This document shows, piece after piece, positions 6,119-13,431 of a stretch of 13,431 nucleotides of DNA; within the stretch, counting starts at the first letter, position 1, and every line of letters starts with the position of its first letter. Where the stretch lies: the NCBI GenBank assembly GCA_964403175.1, contig CAYOFH010000092.1, positions 1 to 13,431 of the forward strand, written 5' to 3'. The notes beneath the pieces were generated by a model. It had not been told where the DNA came from. It searched no databases and saw only the letters and a program-made list of their open reading frames with translations. Origin of the DNA: Marinilabilia sp964403175. GTDB lineage: Bacteria; Bacteroidota; Bacteroidia; Bacteroidales; Marinilabiliaceae. The translations under genes and the position numbers were made by a program.

Positions 6119-7126
6119 TTATTCCACTTCATGTTCATAAATTTCTTCTTCATCAAGAAATCCTTCGGAAACAACAGTCATTTTTATATTTCGATCGTCA
6201 ACTACTTTGGATGGGAGAAGTACAGACGGAACCAGTTTATGACCGTTGTGAATAGTAATATTGGTGTTTATTGGACCTTCTCCTCTGGCCAGTCTGATGG
6301 CCATATCTGCAGTAGTAAAAGCTATGGCATCAATAGGTTTAAAGATGGAAATGGTCTGGTAACCAGCCACTATATTTCGAATGGCATTAAGATCGGCATC
6401 CTGTCCGGCAACCCGAACCTCCCGCTGGAGGTCGTGCTCCTGAAGTGCTCTTATAGTTCCACTTGCAAGTTCATCATTTCCGGCAATAATGGCATCTATT
6501 TTCGGGTTGGAATTACTCAGGTAATCATTAATAATGGTATAAGCTTCATCTGCATCCCAGTTGTCCACATATTGATCAATAACAATTTTAATGTCGCCTT
6601 TCTGAATCAATGGTTGCAATACATTCATCCAACCCAGATGTAACAGGGCAGCATTATTATCTTTTTGAGGACCTCCCAGCAAAGCATAATTTCCCGTGGA
6701 GGCCAATCTGGATAAGTATTCTGCCTGTTGTTCGCCAATATTGATGTTATCTGCTGAAACATAGTAATCAACATCGCTGTCTCTGATCATCCTGTCGTAG
6801 GAAATTACCGGGATATTCTTCTTATGGGCTTCTTTTACAATGTCTCTGGAGGCATACAAGTCGACAGGGATAACCACCAAAACATCTACTTTGTCATAAA
6901 TCAGTTCCATGGCTTGTTCAAGCTGTTTGGGAGAATTGCCCCCGGCTACTCGAACCATTACAGTCCCTCCAAGTTCCTCTACTTTTTTTTCAAACAGTTC
7001 CTTGTCTTTTTGCCAGCGATCAATGTCTAAAGTGTCCATCAAAAACCCGATTTTGGGTTTGTTGCTGCAACTTGTCAAAACAGCGACAAGTAGCATTGTT
7101 CTGAGAAGATAACTGAAAGCCTTCAT
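6119..7126 (-). CDS. xylF: XylF-like sugar-binding lipoprotein (periplasmic binding protein)
   Basis: This 335-residue periplasmic-binding-protein-fold protein closely resembles the D-xylose-binding protein XylF. Its lipobox LTSC ends at Cys20 after a short hydrophobic signal, so it is probably a membrane-anchored lipoprotein rather than a soluble protein. XylF-like motifs run in order: IDRWQKDKELF (35-45), SYDRMIRDSDVDYYVS (109-124), GGPQKDNNAALLHLG (151-165), DQYVDNWDADEA (184-195), GNDELASGTIRAL (216-228), GQDADLNAIR (241-250) and FKPIDAIA (262-269). The ligand-contact positions of the family (Arg112, Asp157/Asn158, Asn217/Asp218, Asp243, Lys263) appear kept. The ligand is probably an aldose such as xylose, but this is inferred. 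No ABC permease or ATPase gene is next to it, so it may feed a distant transporter or act as a sensor partner. Confidence 0.85.
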   Translation of the reverse strand: MKAFSYLLRTMLLVAVLTSCSNKPKIGFLMDTLDIDRWQKDKELFEKKVEELGGTVMVRVAGGNSPKQLEQAMELIYDKVDVLVVIPVDLYASRDIVKEAHKKNIPVISYDRMIRDSDVDYYVSADNINIGEQQAEYLSRLASTGNYALLGGPQKDNNAALLHLGWMNVLQPLIQKGDIKIVIDQYVDNWDADEAYTIINDYLSNSNPKIDAIIAGNDELASGTIRALQEHDLQREVRVAGQDADLNAIRNIVAGYQTISIFKPIDAIAFTTADMAIRLARGEGPINTNITIHNGHKLVPSVLLPSKVVDDRNIKMTVVSEGFLDEEEIYEHEVE

Positions 7127-7350
7127 GTGGTAAAGTTTTTATTTACCGGTCAATTTGAAAAATCCGTTGCGGGGAATTAAGCTAACTGAACTATATTAAA
7201 CCGGATTCTAACTGGCCGGAAAAATGATTACTATTTTGTCATAATTTACGATATTTCAGTATTAACGTAAAGAGTTTTTTTGAAATGATTAGAAAATTCT
7301 TGTTTCACTGATTGCCCTTATTTTACTATATTCACATCAAATTTTTGTAT

Positions 7351-7893
7351 ATGCAGGTTGATTTATCCAGATATGATAATAGTTGGTTTAATCCCGGAAA
7401 GGGTTTTATCATAAGAACTTTATGGTATTTTGTGAATATTTTATTTTTTGCGAATGGATTATTTCCTGTTTCCGGATTAAAGGTGTTTTTTCTCAGGTTG
7501 TTTGGTGCCAGAATAGGAAAGGGGGTAGTCATCAAGCCCAGTGTCAATATTAAATATCCCTGGAATCTGAAAATCGGTAATTTTACCTGGATCGGAGAGG
7601 AGGTGTGGATCGACAATCTTACAAAAGTCAGTATTGGCGATAACTGTTGCCTTTCTCAGGGAGCCCTGTTACTTTGCGGTAATCATGATTACAAAAAAGA
7701 TACTTTTGACCTTATGGTGGGAGAAATTATTCTCGAGGATGGTGTTTGGATTGGTGCTGATTCGATTGTAACGGGCAATTCTATTTGCCAGTCTCATTCT
7801 GTTTTATCGGTTCAAAGTGTGGCTCCCCTCAATATGGAGCCCTATACGGTGTATCGGGGCAATCCTGCTGTTGCGGTAAAGAAACGAATTTAA
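7351..7893 (+). CDS. wcaF: WcaF-type exopolysaccharide O-acetyltransferase
   Basis: This 180-residue member of the left-handed beta-helix (hexapeptide-repeat) acetyltransferases probably transfers acetyl from acetyl-CoA to a sugar of an exopolysaccharide repeat unit. The N-terminus MQVDLSRYDNSWFNPGKG is typical of WcaF-like proteins. A hydrophobic stretch follows at about 21-50, then imperfect hexapeptides with IGKGVVIKPSVNI (55-67), IGDNCCLSQGALL (95-107) and IGADSIVTGNSIC (134-146). The likely catalytic histidine is His112 in CGNHDYKK. The end, VYRGNPAVAVKKR, is the usual family ending. I start it at ATG 7351; a frame opening at TTG 7312 adds 13 residues unlike the family. It is divergent from the XylF-like gene and convergent with the barrel gene, and its function fits the nearby wza/wzc genes. 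Confidence 0.88.
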   Translation: MQVDLSRYDNSWFNPGKGFIIRTLWYFVNILFFANGLFPVSGLKVFFLRLFGARIGKGVVIKPSVNIKYPWNLKIGNFTWIGEEVWIDNLTKVSIGDNCCLSQGALLLCGNHDYKKDTFDLMVGEIILEDGVWIGADSIVTGNSICQSHSVLSVQSVAPLNMEPYTVYRGNPAVAVKKRI

Positions 7894-8003
7894 AACTTAC
7901 CAATCCTTTAGATTCAGTTTTAAGTTTCGAGTTTTCGGCTACTTCTGTCTCCTTCCTCAGCGACTGAGCTACCTTTATCTGTCTGAAATAATAAGTTGCT
8001 TCC

Positions 8004-8073
8004 TTACAGTCAATTAATTTTGAGAGTTAGATTTTTTCCGGCAACACATCCTTAAAAAACTATATGACTGTAA
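8004..8073. repeat. 9-bp inverted repeat in the convergent gap
   Basis: TTACAGTCA (8004-8012) and TGACTGTAA (8065-8073) are perfect inverted complements separated by 52 bases. They lie between the acetyltransferase and barrel genes. A match this long in a gap this size can occur by chance, so no function is claimed. Confidence 0.3.
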
Positions 8074-8131
8074 ACGATGAATTTTTTCTCTTCCTTTTTG
8101 CCTGTCAAATTTCTGCCATATCTATTAGCTA

Positions 8132-8150
8132 CCGGTAAACCATGAACCGG
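8132..8150 (-). terminator. Weak hairpin after the barrel gene
   Basis: CCGGT (8132-8136) pairs with ACCGG (8146-8150), and a G-U pair extends it by one in the minus-strand transcript. It lies 27 bp after the stop of the Wzi/RemB-like gene. The stem is short and no U tract follows, so the call is tentative. Confidence 0.25.
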
Positions 8151-8176
8151 CAAAATTATTTATTTCAATCGATTGG

Positions 8177-9790
8177 TTAAAAATAATCGTAATAAATATT
8201 CCGTAATGAAGTGCGAAATGCCATATAAAAATAATTGCCATCTATAGTTTCCAATTCATTGGCCATTTTTCTTTTCCGTGCCCCGATTTGAAGGTTCATG
8301 TTATTTCGGGGGTTTATCAGAAACATCATATTGAATTCCACTTGAGTAAGATGTGAGGTTAAACCCTGGCCAATGGTATGACCATAGTCTGATGGGCGTG
8401 TAATATTTGGACGATGAATGTTTCCGCCGTAGCTGACATCATCTGAATAATCCAGTCCCTTGGTGGCAATTTGAGTTTTAAGTTCAAAATGCCATCGCTG
8501 AAAACGGTATCTCAGGAAAGTGATGCTTTCGCGGAAGTTGGCGCCCAGCACATGTGCCAGTTCCTGATGAAAATGGCCGTAATTGGTAATAGGCTGGTAG
8601 TGAGAGTAGGTGTAGGGACGTACCTGACTGTATTCCGTTTGAAAATCAAAGTTTGGGATGCCCAGGAAGTTAAATGCCTTCATTCCAAGCAAAAATCCTT
8701 GTTTATTGGCCCACCATTTTTCCCCCGAGAAAACTTCATCAGCTTTATATTCTCCCAAAACGAATTGTCCATACAAGGCCGCGTCTTTCCAGGGAATGTA
8801 TTTCATGTTGACACCAAGTGTCATATTGTCGGGTGAACCAAGGTTATATTCTACGGGACGATACATGACCAGGGGAGTAAGATAGTTAACATCAAGACCA
8901 CGGTGGCCGATGGTATCTTTGGCTGCCCAGATGACACTCTCAAAAAGTCCCAGGCTAAAGCGTTTTCCGATATTCCAGTTGAGGTAGTGAAATGCTCCGT
9001 ATTTTGATCGATACCGCGTATCTCCGAGCGATGGGTCGCGACGGAAATCTTTCAATTCACTCACCATTACCATATATTTGGCTTTCAAAAATGTGGTTGT
9101 CATTTTGAAGTAGGGATAGCTGTATGCCACATCAGATAAGAAGAGGGATCTGTGTCCGTCTCCAATAAATTGTTTTCCAAATCCTGCCTGAAAATTAAAG
9201 TAGCGTCCGGCATTGTAACTCAAATATCCTGTGGATTGTGCAAAATCATGAGCGTCATCTCCGAATGTTTTACGCCGTCCCTGACCTGGAACTACATCTC
9301 TCTGGTTGGCAAAGTCATCTATATATCCTGGAAAAGATGCTTGATTTTCGTATAAATCGACAAAAAATCCCACATCTTTGCCCAGTTTGCCTTCAATCAT
9401 TGCCCCCCTGGTATTAATCAACCAGGAATTGCCAATTGCATTATCTTTCCCTATTTCAAAATTAAAGAGAGGATTGATCCGAACCCAGACATCATCCTCA
9501 TTCCAGGCAAGCAGGTCATCAGAAAAAAAACGACCAAAAATAGTCCGTCGTCCTGATGTTTTTGGGATGCCTCTTTGAATTAACGAATCTACATTGTAGT
9601 ATTGCTCCACCTCGTCCAATCGAACAGGACCAACGGAACTGTGCAGATTTTGACCCGGAACATGCAGCACCCTCTCCACGGGATTGAAAGAATGATTATT
9701 CCAGCTGTTATAGACTTGTCCTTGAATGTCCTGAATACTCAGAAGCATTATAAAAAATATAATGTAACAAAATGAGGTTCGCAAGTTCAT
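8177..9790 (-). CDS. Outer-membrane beta-barrel protein, Wzi/RemB-like
   Basis: This 537-residue protein has a signal peptide (about 1-24, hydrophobic core YIIFFIMLL, cleavage near IQG). The rest is rich in alternating aromatic and polar strands and ends with a terminal phenylalanine (YYDYF), as in outer-membrane barrels. The region 100-240 contains RINPLFNFEIGKD, GKQFIGDGHRSLFLSD (205-220) and YSYPYFKMTTTF. These resemble the capsule-assembly Wzi family and the RemB protein linked to gliding in Flavobacterium. Wzi anchors capsule at the surface. A similar polysaccharide-attachment role is plausible because the wza- and wzc-like genes lie just upstream on the same strand. The choice between Wzi and RemB is not certain. 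The 342-bp gap before it may carry its own promoter. Confidence 0.7.
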   Translation of the reverse strand: MNLRTSFCYIIFFIMLLSIQDIQGQVYNSWNNHSFNPVERVLHVPGQNLHSSVGPVRLDEVEQYYNVDSLIQRGIPKTSGRRTIFGRFFSDDLLAWNEDDVWVRINPLFNFEIGKDNAIGNSWLINTRGAMIEGKLGKDVGFFVDLYENQASFPGYIDDFANQRDVVPGQGRRKTFGDDAHDFAQSTGYLSYNAGRYFNFQAGFGKQFIGDGHRSLFLSDVAYSYPYFKMTTTFLKAKYMVMVSELKDFRRDPSLGDTRYRSKYGAFHYLNWNIGKRFSLGLFESVIWAAKDTIGHRGLDVNYLTPLVMYRPVEYNLGSPDNMTLGVNMKYIPWKDAALYGQFVLGEYKADEVFSGEKWWANKQGFLLGMKAFNFLGIPNFDFQTEYSQVRPYTYSHYQPITNYGHFHQELAHVLGANFRESITFLRYRFQRWHFELKTQIATKGLDYSDDVSYGGNIHRPNITRPSDYGHTIGQGLTSHLTQVEFNMMFLINPRNNMNLQIGARKRKMANELETIDGNYFYMAFRTSLRNIYYDYF

Positions 9791-10000
9791 TTTCTAATTA
9801 TTTGTTTCTATATGGTTCAATTAATGTTGCAAATACATTTTTTTCAATCAATGATAATCAGTTATGGATTTTAAAAATTTATTTTTCGCATACTTTCAAT
9901 GGGAGGTTTTTGAAATTTTTTCTCGAAAATATTTGTCAGAAAAATCGCTTCAGCATTTATTTGAAAATTCTGATCATCAATTCTTTGGAAGGAATGGTGG

Positions 10001-10070
10001 TTAGGGCTTAGGATTTAGGGCTTAGGATTTAGGACTTAGGATTTAGGATTTAGGATTTAGGACTTAGGTC
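10001..10070. repeat. Ten tandem TTAGGAT-type heptamers
   Basis: The bases form ten uninterrupted 7-mers, all beginning TTAGG. In order the last two bases are GC, AT, GC, AT, AC, AT, AT, AT, AC and TC. The array is 62 bp downstream of the wzc-like stop codon and about 210 bp upstream of the barrel gene start. It is a short-period tandem repeat, prone to length change by slippage. Confidence 0.95.
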
Positions 10071-10096
10071 AATGAAAATTGGTCATTATTCATTGA
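10069..10096 (-). terminator. AT-rich hairpin after the wzc-like gene
   Basis: TCAATGAA (10069-10076) and TTCATTGA (10089-10096) form a perfect 8-bp stem with a 12-base loop, about 37 bp after the wzc-like stop. It adjoins the heptamer array. The stem is AT-rich with no U tract, so termination is uncertain. Confidence 0.3.
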
Positions 10097-10132
10097 TTAT
10101 TGATAATTCCTTCTTGCTCCATACTTTTTTGC

Positions 10133-12556
10133 TTACTCCTCCTCATAATATCCATGTCCATAGCCATATCCATACCCGTAACCATATCCGTAGCCATATC
10201 CATACCCATATCCGTATTTAAAACCTTTTCTTCTTCTTTTTACCTGAATATCATTAAAAAGAACTCCCACATTTTTGATTCCTTCAGAGCCAAGATGGCT
10301 GAGGGTTTCAGAAAAAGCTTGTCTGATGGTATAGTTTTGCCGTGCCAAAAATATAAGTGTATGCGATTTCCGGGCAAGCAATACAGGGTCGGCTACGACA
10401 CCCATGGGTGGAGTATCAAGAATTATCACATCAAACTGTTGGCTCAGATGTTCGAACAGTTCATCTGTTTTATTTGATGAGATTAATTCTGATGGGTTAG
10501 GAGGAACAGCTCCCGAAGGTATAACGTATAAATTTTCCTGTTCGGCATCATGAATAATCTCGTCAAGGGTAACTTTTCCAATATAATATTGTGATAATCC
10601 GTTATGGTTGTCCAGATTAAGCACTTTATTAAGACCGGGCTTTCTCATATCAAAGCCAATAATGACTGTCTTTTTACCTGAATAGGCGAAAACAGCTGCC
10701 AGATTCAGGGCGCAGAAAGTTTTACCCTCCCCGGGCATAGAGCTTGATACTGAAATAACAGGGGTTTTTTTATTAGCGGTCATATATTCCAATCGTGTTC
10801 GCACACGCCTGAAAGATTCTGTGATAATAGAACGTGGATGATTTACCACAACATTTGTTACACCCTTGTGACTATGCATTATGTGTCCCAAGAGGGGTTT
10901 GTCGGTTAATTTTTGAATTTCGTCGGTTGATGTGATACGGTTGTTTAATAATTGGCGTAATACGATAAAAAGTAGTGGTAGCAGTACGCCTGCGAATAAT
11001 GCTTTTTGGTTATTGGAAGCTGTTTGAGGATAGACTGTTCCGGTAAAACGAGGTTGTTCCAGAACAGAATGATCCGATGTATTGGATGCTTTTTGAATTT
11101 GTGCTTCTGATCTTTTTCGAAGAAGAAAGGTATAAACTTCACTGTTAAGGTCAAACTGATGCTCAATTCCCAATAGTCTTCGTTCTTTTTCAGGCAACAT
11201 GTAAAGCTGGCTGGTTATGGATTGTTTCTCATCCTCCAGGCGGGCAATGGACTCCTCAATAATTGTTTTCTGGTTATTGATGGCTTCCAGAAGGGTATTT
11301 CGAATAACCAATATTTGTTTATCCAGCTCTTTGGAGTAAGGATTACTTTGGCCGTTAAGGGTGAGTCGTTCGTTGTTCAACTCCAGTATCTTATTAATCT
11401 GATTGGCAATAATGGGATTGTCAATTTCGTATGACGCCGGGGCCAGTCCCTGATTCAAAACTTTATCAGCAGAAAAATACTGGTGTAAATAGTTGTAATA
11501 ATTGTAGGTAAGACGTTTTTCTGAAATCCGGGAATTGATTTCCTGGATCTGTGAAAATAAGTGTTCTGCCTCTGAGCTTATGCTTTGGATTTGGTTTTCT
11601 GTGCGAAAGGAGCTCAGTTCGGTACCTTTGCTGGAAAGAGAATCAGAAATAACCAACAACTGCTCTTCGATAAAATTGATGGTATTGGTGGCTATTTGGT
11701 TTTTCTTTTCCAGGTTGGCGTATATGAAAGTCTCCGAGAGTTTTTTCAGGAATGTATTGTTTTTCTGATGGTTGTGACCAGTTACAGAAATATTGACAAT
11801 GGAGGAGTTTTCGCCGGTTTTCTGGGCTTTTAGCACAGATGAATATTGAGAAGTAAGTTTTTCGGGGTGGTTAAATTGAAAGTAATAAGCATTTTCAGTA
11901 CTTGAATTGAGTCCGGTGTTTTTTATAATCACTTTTAACCATGGGGTTTCTATAACTTCTCCAAAGTTGAAAGTTTTTTCAAAGTCCAGGATACTGCCAC
12001 TGCCCTGTGTGGTTTCATTATCATATTTGATAGCACTGTATCCTTCTGATTTTACGGATAGCCTGAACTGATTTTCATTTAGAACAGTAATATATAACGG
12101 TACGTTAAGAATCTGTGAGGCTGAGGAATCCATGAGGACATGGAAACCCGGGTTGGAGTATATTTCTGTGTTTTTTACTCTGCCTGCTGCGAAGTAACTG
12201 ATATGAAAATCCAGCTGGTTGATGGTTTTGCGCACAATGTCGCGTGATGTAAGTACAGCAATTTGATTGTCGAGACTTCTTTGACCCGGGGTTAAACCAA
12301 AACCTTCCATCATGTTTTCCCGGGAGTTTTCCGTACCGCGTTCTTCCATCAGCATAGACATGGAAGCCCTGTAAACAGGTGGGGTATATCTATGAATGGC
12401 AACAACCACAGCCAGAGCCAGAGGAATTGTAATTGCAAAAAGCCACCAGAAGCGCAGCAGATCAAAAAGAAGCTTTTTGTAATCCAGCATGAACTGGGTT
12501 GACTGGGTTTCATTATGATTAATTCCTGAGTTGATCGGGCGGTTGTTTTGATTCAT
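10133..12556 (-). CDS. wzc: Wzc-like polysaccharide co-polymerase with tyrosine autokinase domain
   Basis: This 807-residue inner-membrane protein controls polymerisation and export of a surface polysaccharide with Wza. It has a first membrane helix at about 37-56 (WWLFAITIPLALAVVVA), a Wzz-type periplasmic domain with long coiled coils to about 510, and a second helix at about 519-537. The cytoplasmic BY-kinase follows, with the ESFRRVR oligomerisation motif (580-586), Walker A SSMPGEGKT (605-613), A' VIIGFDMRKP (631-640) and Walker B VIILDTPP (710-717). The C-terminal tail is ten Tyr-Gly pairs, then HGYYEEE, giving 12 tyrosines as autophosphorylation sites. I start at ATG 12556; a TTG at 12577 would add seven residues. 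It lies 29 bp after the wza-like stop, so the two are probably one operon. Confidence 0.95.
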   Translation of the reverse strand: MNQNNRPINSGINHNETQSTQFMLDYKKLLFDLLRFWWLFAITIPLALAVVVAIHRYTPPVYRASMSMLMEERGTENSRENMMEGFGLTPGQRSLDNQIAVLTSRDIVRKTINQLDFHISYFAAGRVKNTEIYSNPGFHVLMDSSASQILNVPLYITVLNENQFRLSVKSEGYSAIKYDNETTQGSGSILDFEKTFNFGEVIETPWLKVIIKNTGLNSSTENAYYFQFNHPEKLTSQYSSVLKAQKTGENSSIVNISVTGHNHQKNNTFLKKLSETFIYANLEKKNQIATNTINFIEEQLLVISDSLSSKGTELSSFRTENQIQSISSEAEHLFSQIQEINSRISEKRLTYNYYNYLHQYFSADKVLNQGLAPASYEIDNPIIANQINKILELNNERLTLNGQSNPYSKELDKQILVIRNTLLEAINNQKTIIEESIARLEDEKQSITSQLYMLPEKERRLLGIEHQFDLNSEVYTFLLRKRSEAQIQKASNTSDHSVLEQPRFTGTVYPQTASNNQKALFAGVLLPLLFIVLRQLLNNRITSTDEIQKLTDKPLLGHIMHSHKGVTNVVVNHPRSIITESFRRVRTRLEYMTANKKTPVISVSSSMPGEGKTFCALNLAAVFAYSGKKTVIIGFDMRKPGLNKVLNLDNHNGLSQYYIGKVTLDEIIHDAEQENLYVIPSGAVPPNPSELISSNKTDELFEHLSQQFDVIILDTPPMGVVADPVLLARKSHTLIFLARQNYTIRQAFSETLSHLGSEGIKNVGVLFNDIQVKRRRKGFKYGYGYGYGYGYGYGYGYGYGHGYYEEE
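10142..10222 (-). repeat. Tyrosine-glycine coding repeat in the wzc-like tail
   Basis: This part of the gene encodes ten Tyr-Gly pairs followed by His-Gly-Tyr-Tyr. Tyrosine codons mix TAT and TAC, and glycine codons use GGA, GGC, GGG and GGT. The DNA repeat is therefore imperfect although the protein repeat is regular. Confidence 0.9.
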
Positions 12557-12585
12557 TTTATTCCGGGGCTTTAGCAATTTTTAAT

Positions 12586-13386
12586 TTATCGGGCAAGGGC
12601 CTCGATGGTAAGGTAAAGAGCAAGAACAGAACTTACGATGCCCAGAGAAAAAGTTTCTCCAATGCCAAATACTTTGGCTTTCATAGGTCTTACATAGATC
12701 AGGTCATTTGGATAGACGTAATATTCATCTGATCCGACAATATTGTTGTCGGTAATGTCCACAAAAAATGTTTTATATGCATCGCCATCAGGCCTAATAA
12801 TTTTAATCTCTTTACGTTTACCAAAAGTTCGAACGTCTCCGGCAAGGGCGATTGCTTCATAAATGGTTATTTGTTCTTTGCCCATATCGATACGTCCGGG
12901 ATTGCCAATTTCGCCTAAAATGACAAAGGAATTACTGGCCAGCCGCATTTTTACGTGAGCGTCGTTTACAAAAGGCACCAGAACCTTCTCCATTTTCTCT
13001 CTTGCCTCCTGCAGGGTACATCCTTCAAAATTGACTGCTCCCACAAATGGAAAATCAATATTCATGTTGTCATCAATCGGATAAGTATATAACGATTGAT
13101 TTTGCTGGGAACTGCTTCCACCACTTCGTGAAGGGTTAAAGAATTCGGATAACTTGGGATTACTGGTATTTACCTGAATGAACAATTGGTCATTGGGTCG
13201 GAGAATATATCTTTCGGTTATTGAGGTCAGTTCCGAATACGGATCCTGATAGTTTTTACTATCTGATTTGTTTTGAAGATAAACTGTTTCTTTTTGTGGA
13301 ATACAGCTTACTCCCATGATGGTAAGGATTAAAATCAGGAGAATATTTCGCATCCGCAAGGAGGAATTTTTTGGATAAAAGATCAT
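12586..13386 (-). CDS. wza: Wza-like polysaccharide export lipoprotein (SLBB domain)
   Basis: This 266-residue outer-membrane export protein would form the channel for the polysaccharide handled by the Wzc-like kinase. A hydrophobic signal ends at the lipobox GVSC (Cys28). A Poly_export domain spans about 57-147, starting YILRPNDQLFIQVNTSNPKL, with YPIDDNMNIDFPFVG at 102-116. An SLBB domain at about 152-205 contains FVILGEIGNPGRI and IYEAIALAGDVRTFGKRKEI. The C-terminal hydrophobic helix (about 243-264, SLGIVSSVLALYLTIEAL) matches the membrane-spanning end of Bacteroidota homologues. It is shorter than E. coli Wza, as usual in this phylum. The start could also be ATG 13353 (residue 12), giving a shorter signal peptide. 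It is the first gene of the probable wza-wzc operon. Confidence 0.92.
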   Translation of the reverse strand: MIFYPKNSSLRMRNILLILILTIMGVSCIPQKETVYLQNKSDSKNYQDPYSELTSITERYILRPNDQLFIQVNTSNPKLSEFFNPSRSGGSSSQQNQSLYTYPIDDNMNIDFPFVGAVNFEGCTLQEAREKMEKVLVPFVNDAHVKMRLASNSFVILGEIGNPGRIDMGKEQITIYEAIALAGDVRTFGKRKEIKIIRPDGDAYKTFFVDITDNNIVGSDEYYVYPNDLIYVRPMKAKVFGIGETFSLGIVSSVLALYLTIEALAR

Positions 13387-13414
13387 ATTAATTTGTATAT
13401 TGAATAATTTAAAT

Positions 13415-13426
13415 CCGTTTAAACGG
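13415..13426. promoter_or_regulatory. 12-bp palindrome upstream of wza, candidate operator
   Basis: CCGTTTAAACGG is a perfect palindrome 28 bp upstream of the wza-like start codon, in the expected promoter or leader region. A regulator-binding site is plausible but not shown. The window ends five bases further on, so the rest of the promoter is not visible. Confidence 0.35.
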
Positions 13427-13431
13427 GCAAA

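Larger units (their letters stand above)
9791..10132. other. Gene-free gap between wzc-like and barrel genes
   Basis: This 342-bp gap has no credible coding frame. It holds the heptamer array at 10001-10070, an 8-bp inverted repeat at 10069-10096, and a very AT-rich stretch next to the barrel gene. No exact TAnnTTTG promoter match was found; the closest is TGTATTTG on the minus strand near 9830-9837. Confidence 0.6.

Noticed and set aside
5990..6643. Long plus-strand open frame of 217 codons
   Set aside because: Most of it lies antisense to the well-supported XylF-like gene, and its translation is irregular and rich in asparagine and serine with no family features.
7956..7968. CTCAG-CGA-CTGAG mini hairpin as terminator of the acetyltransferase gene
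   Set aside because: The stem has only five pairs and a three-base loop, lies 60 bases after the stop, and has no U tract.
10001..10070. Real telomeric DNA or contamination from a eukaryote
   Set aside because: The heptamers resemble plant-type telomere repeats, but the array is short, imperfect and embedded between bacterial genes.
10100..10477. Plus-strand frame opposite the 3' end of the wzc-like gene
   Set aside because: It is the antisense of the Tyr-Gly repeat and the kinase domain, and its isoleucine/serine/proline repeat is a by-product of that coding repeat.

Overview
The window looks like a chromosomal segment of a Bacteroidota bacterium, probably from the Bacteroidales/Marinilabiliales side. 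The reasons are AT-rich intergenic DNA, few recognisable Shine-Dalgarno sequences, several matches to the Bacteroidota -7 promoter element TAnnTTTG, a tyrosine recombinase with the N-terminal arm typical of that phylum, and a Wza/Wzc pair with a Wzi/RemB-like outer-membrane barrel. The exact taxon cannot be read from the sequence.

Left part (1 to about 4,140): one end of an integrated mobile element. Its genes are mostly on the minus strand. Reading in the direction of transcription they are a tyrosine recombinase, an unrecognised 235-residue protein 6 bp behind it, an excisionase-like helix-turn-helix (HTH) protein, a DnaD-like replication protein and an overlapping DnaC-like helicase loader. 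A second small HTH gene runs the other way at the left edge, and a hairpin separates it from the helicase loader. The integrase side of the element abuts the 3' end of mnmE, a known insertion site for genomic islands in other bacteria. The far end lies outside the window. The content fits a cryptic prophage, a phage satellite or a small replicative integrative element. No structural or conjugation genes are visible.

Middle part (4,138 to 8,176): mnmE, a tRNA-modification GTPase, is complete. Upstream of it lies about 570 bp without a credible gene. That stretch holds a composite repeat with 18-bp inverted ends (17 of 18 matching) around two diverged direct repeat units. Next come a lipoprotein version of the xylose-binding protein XylF, with no transporter genes beside it, and a divergent WcaF-type sugar acetyltransferase.

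Right part (8,177 to 13,386): a minus-strand polysaccharide-export group. Transcription order is wza-like outer-membrane export lipoprotein, wzc-like tyrosine autokinase/co-polymerase with a tyrosine-glycine tail, a gap holding ten copies of a TTAGGAT-type heptamer, and a Wzi/RemB-like outer-membrane barrel. With the nearby acetyltransferase, these suggest production and surface attachment of an exopolysaccharide or capsule. The glycosyltransferases would have to be outside the window.

Start codons were moved from the longest open frame to a downstream ATG for the DnaC-like gene (1019), the acetyltransferase (7351) and the wzc-like gene (12556), because the longer frames begin at TTG.
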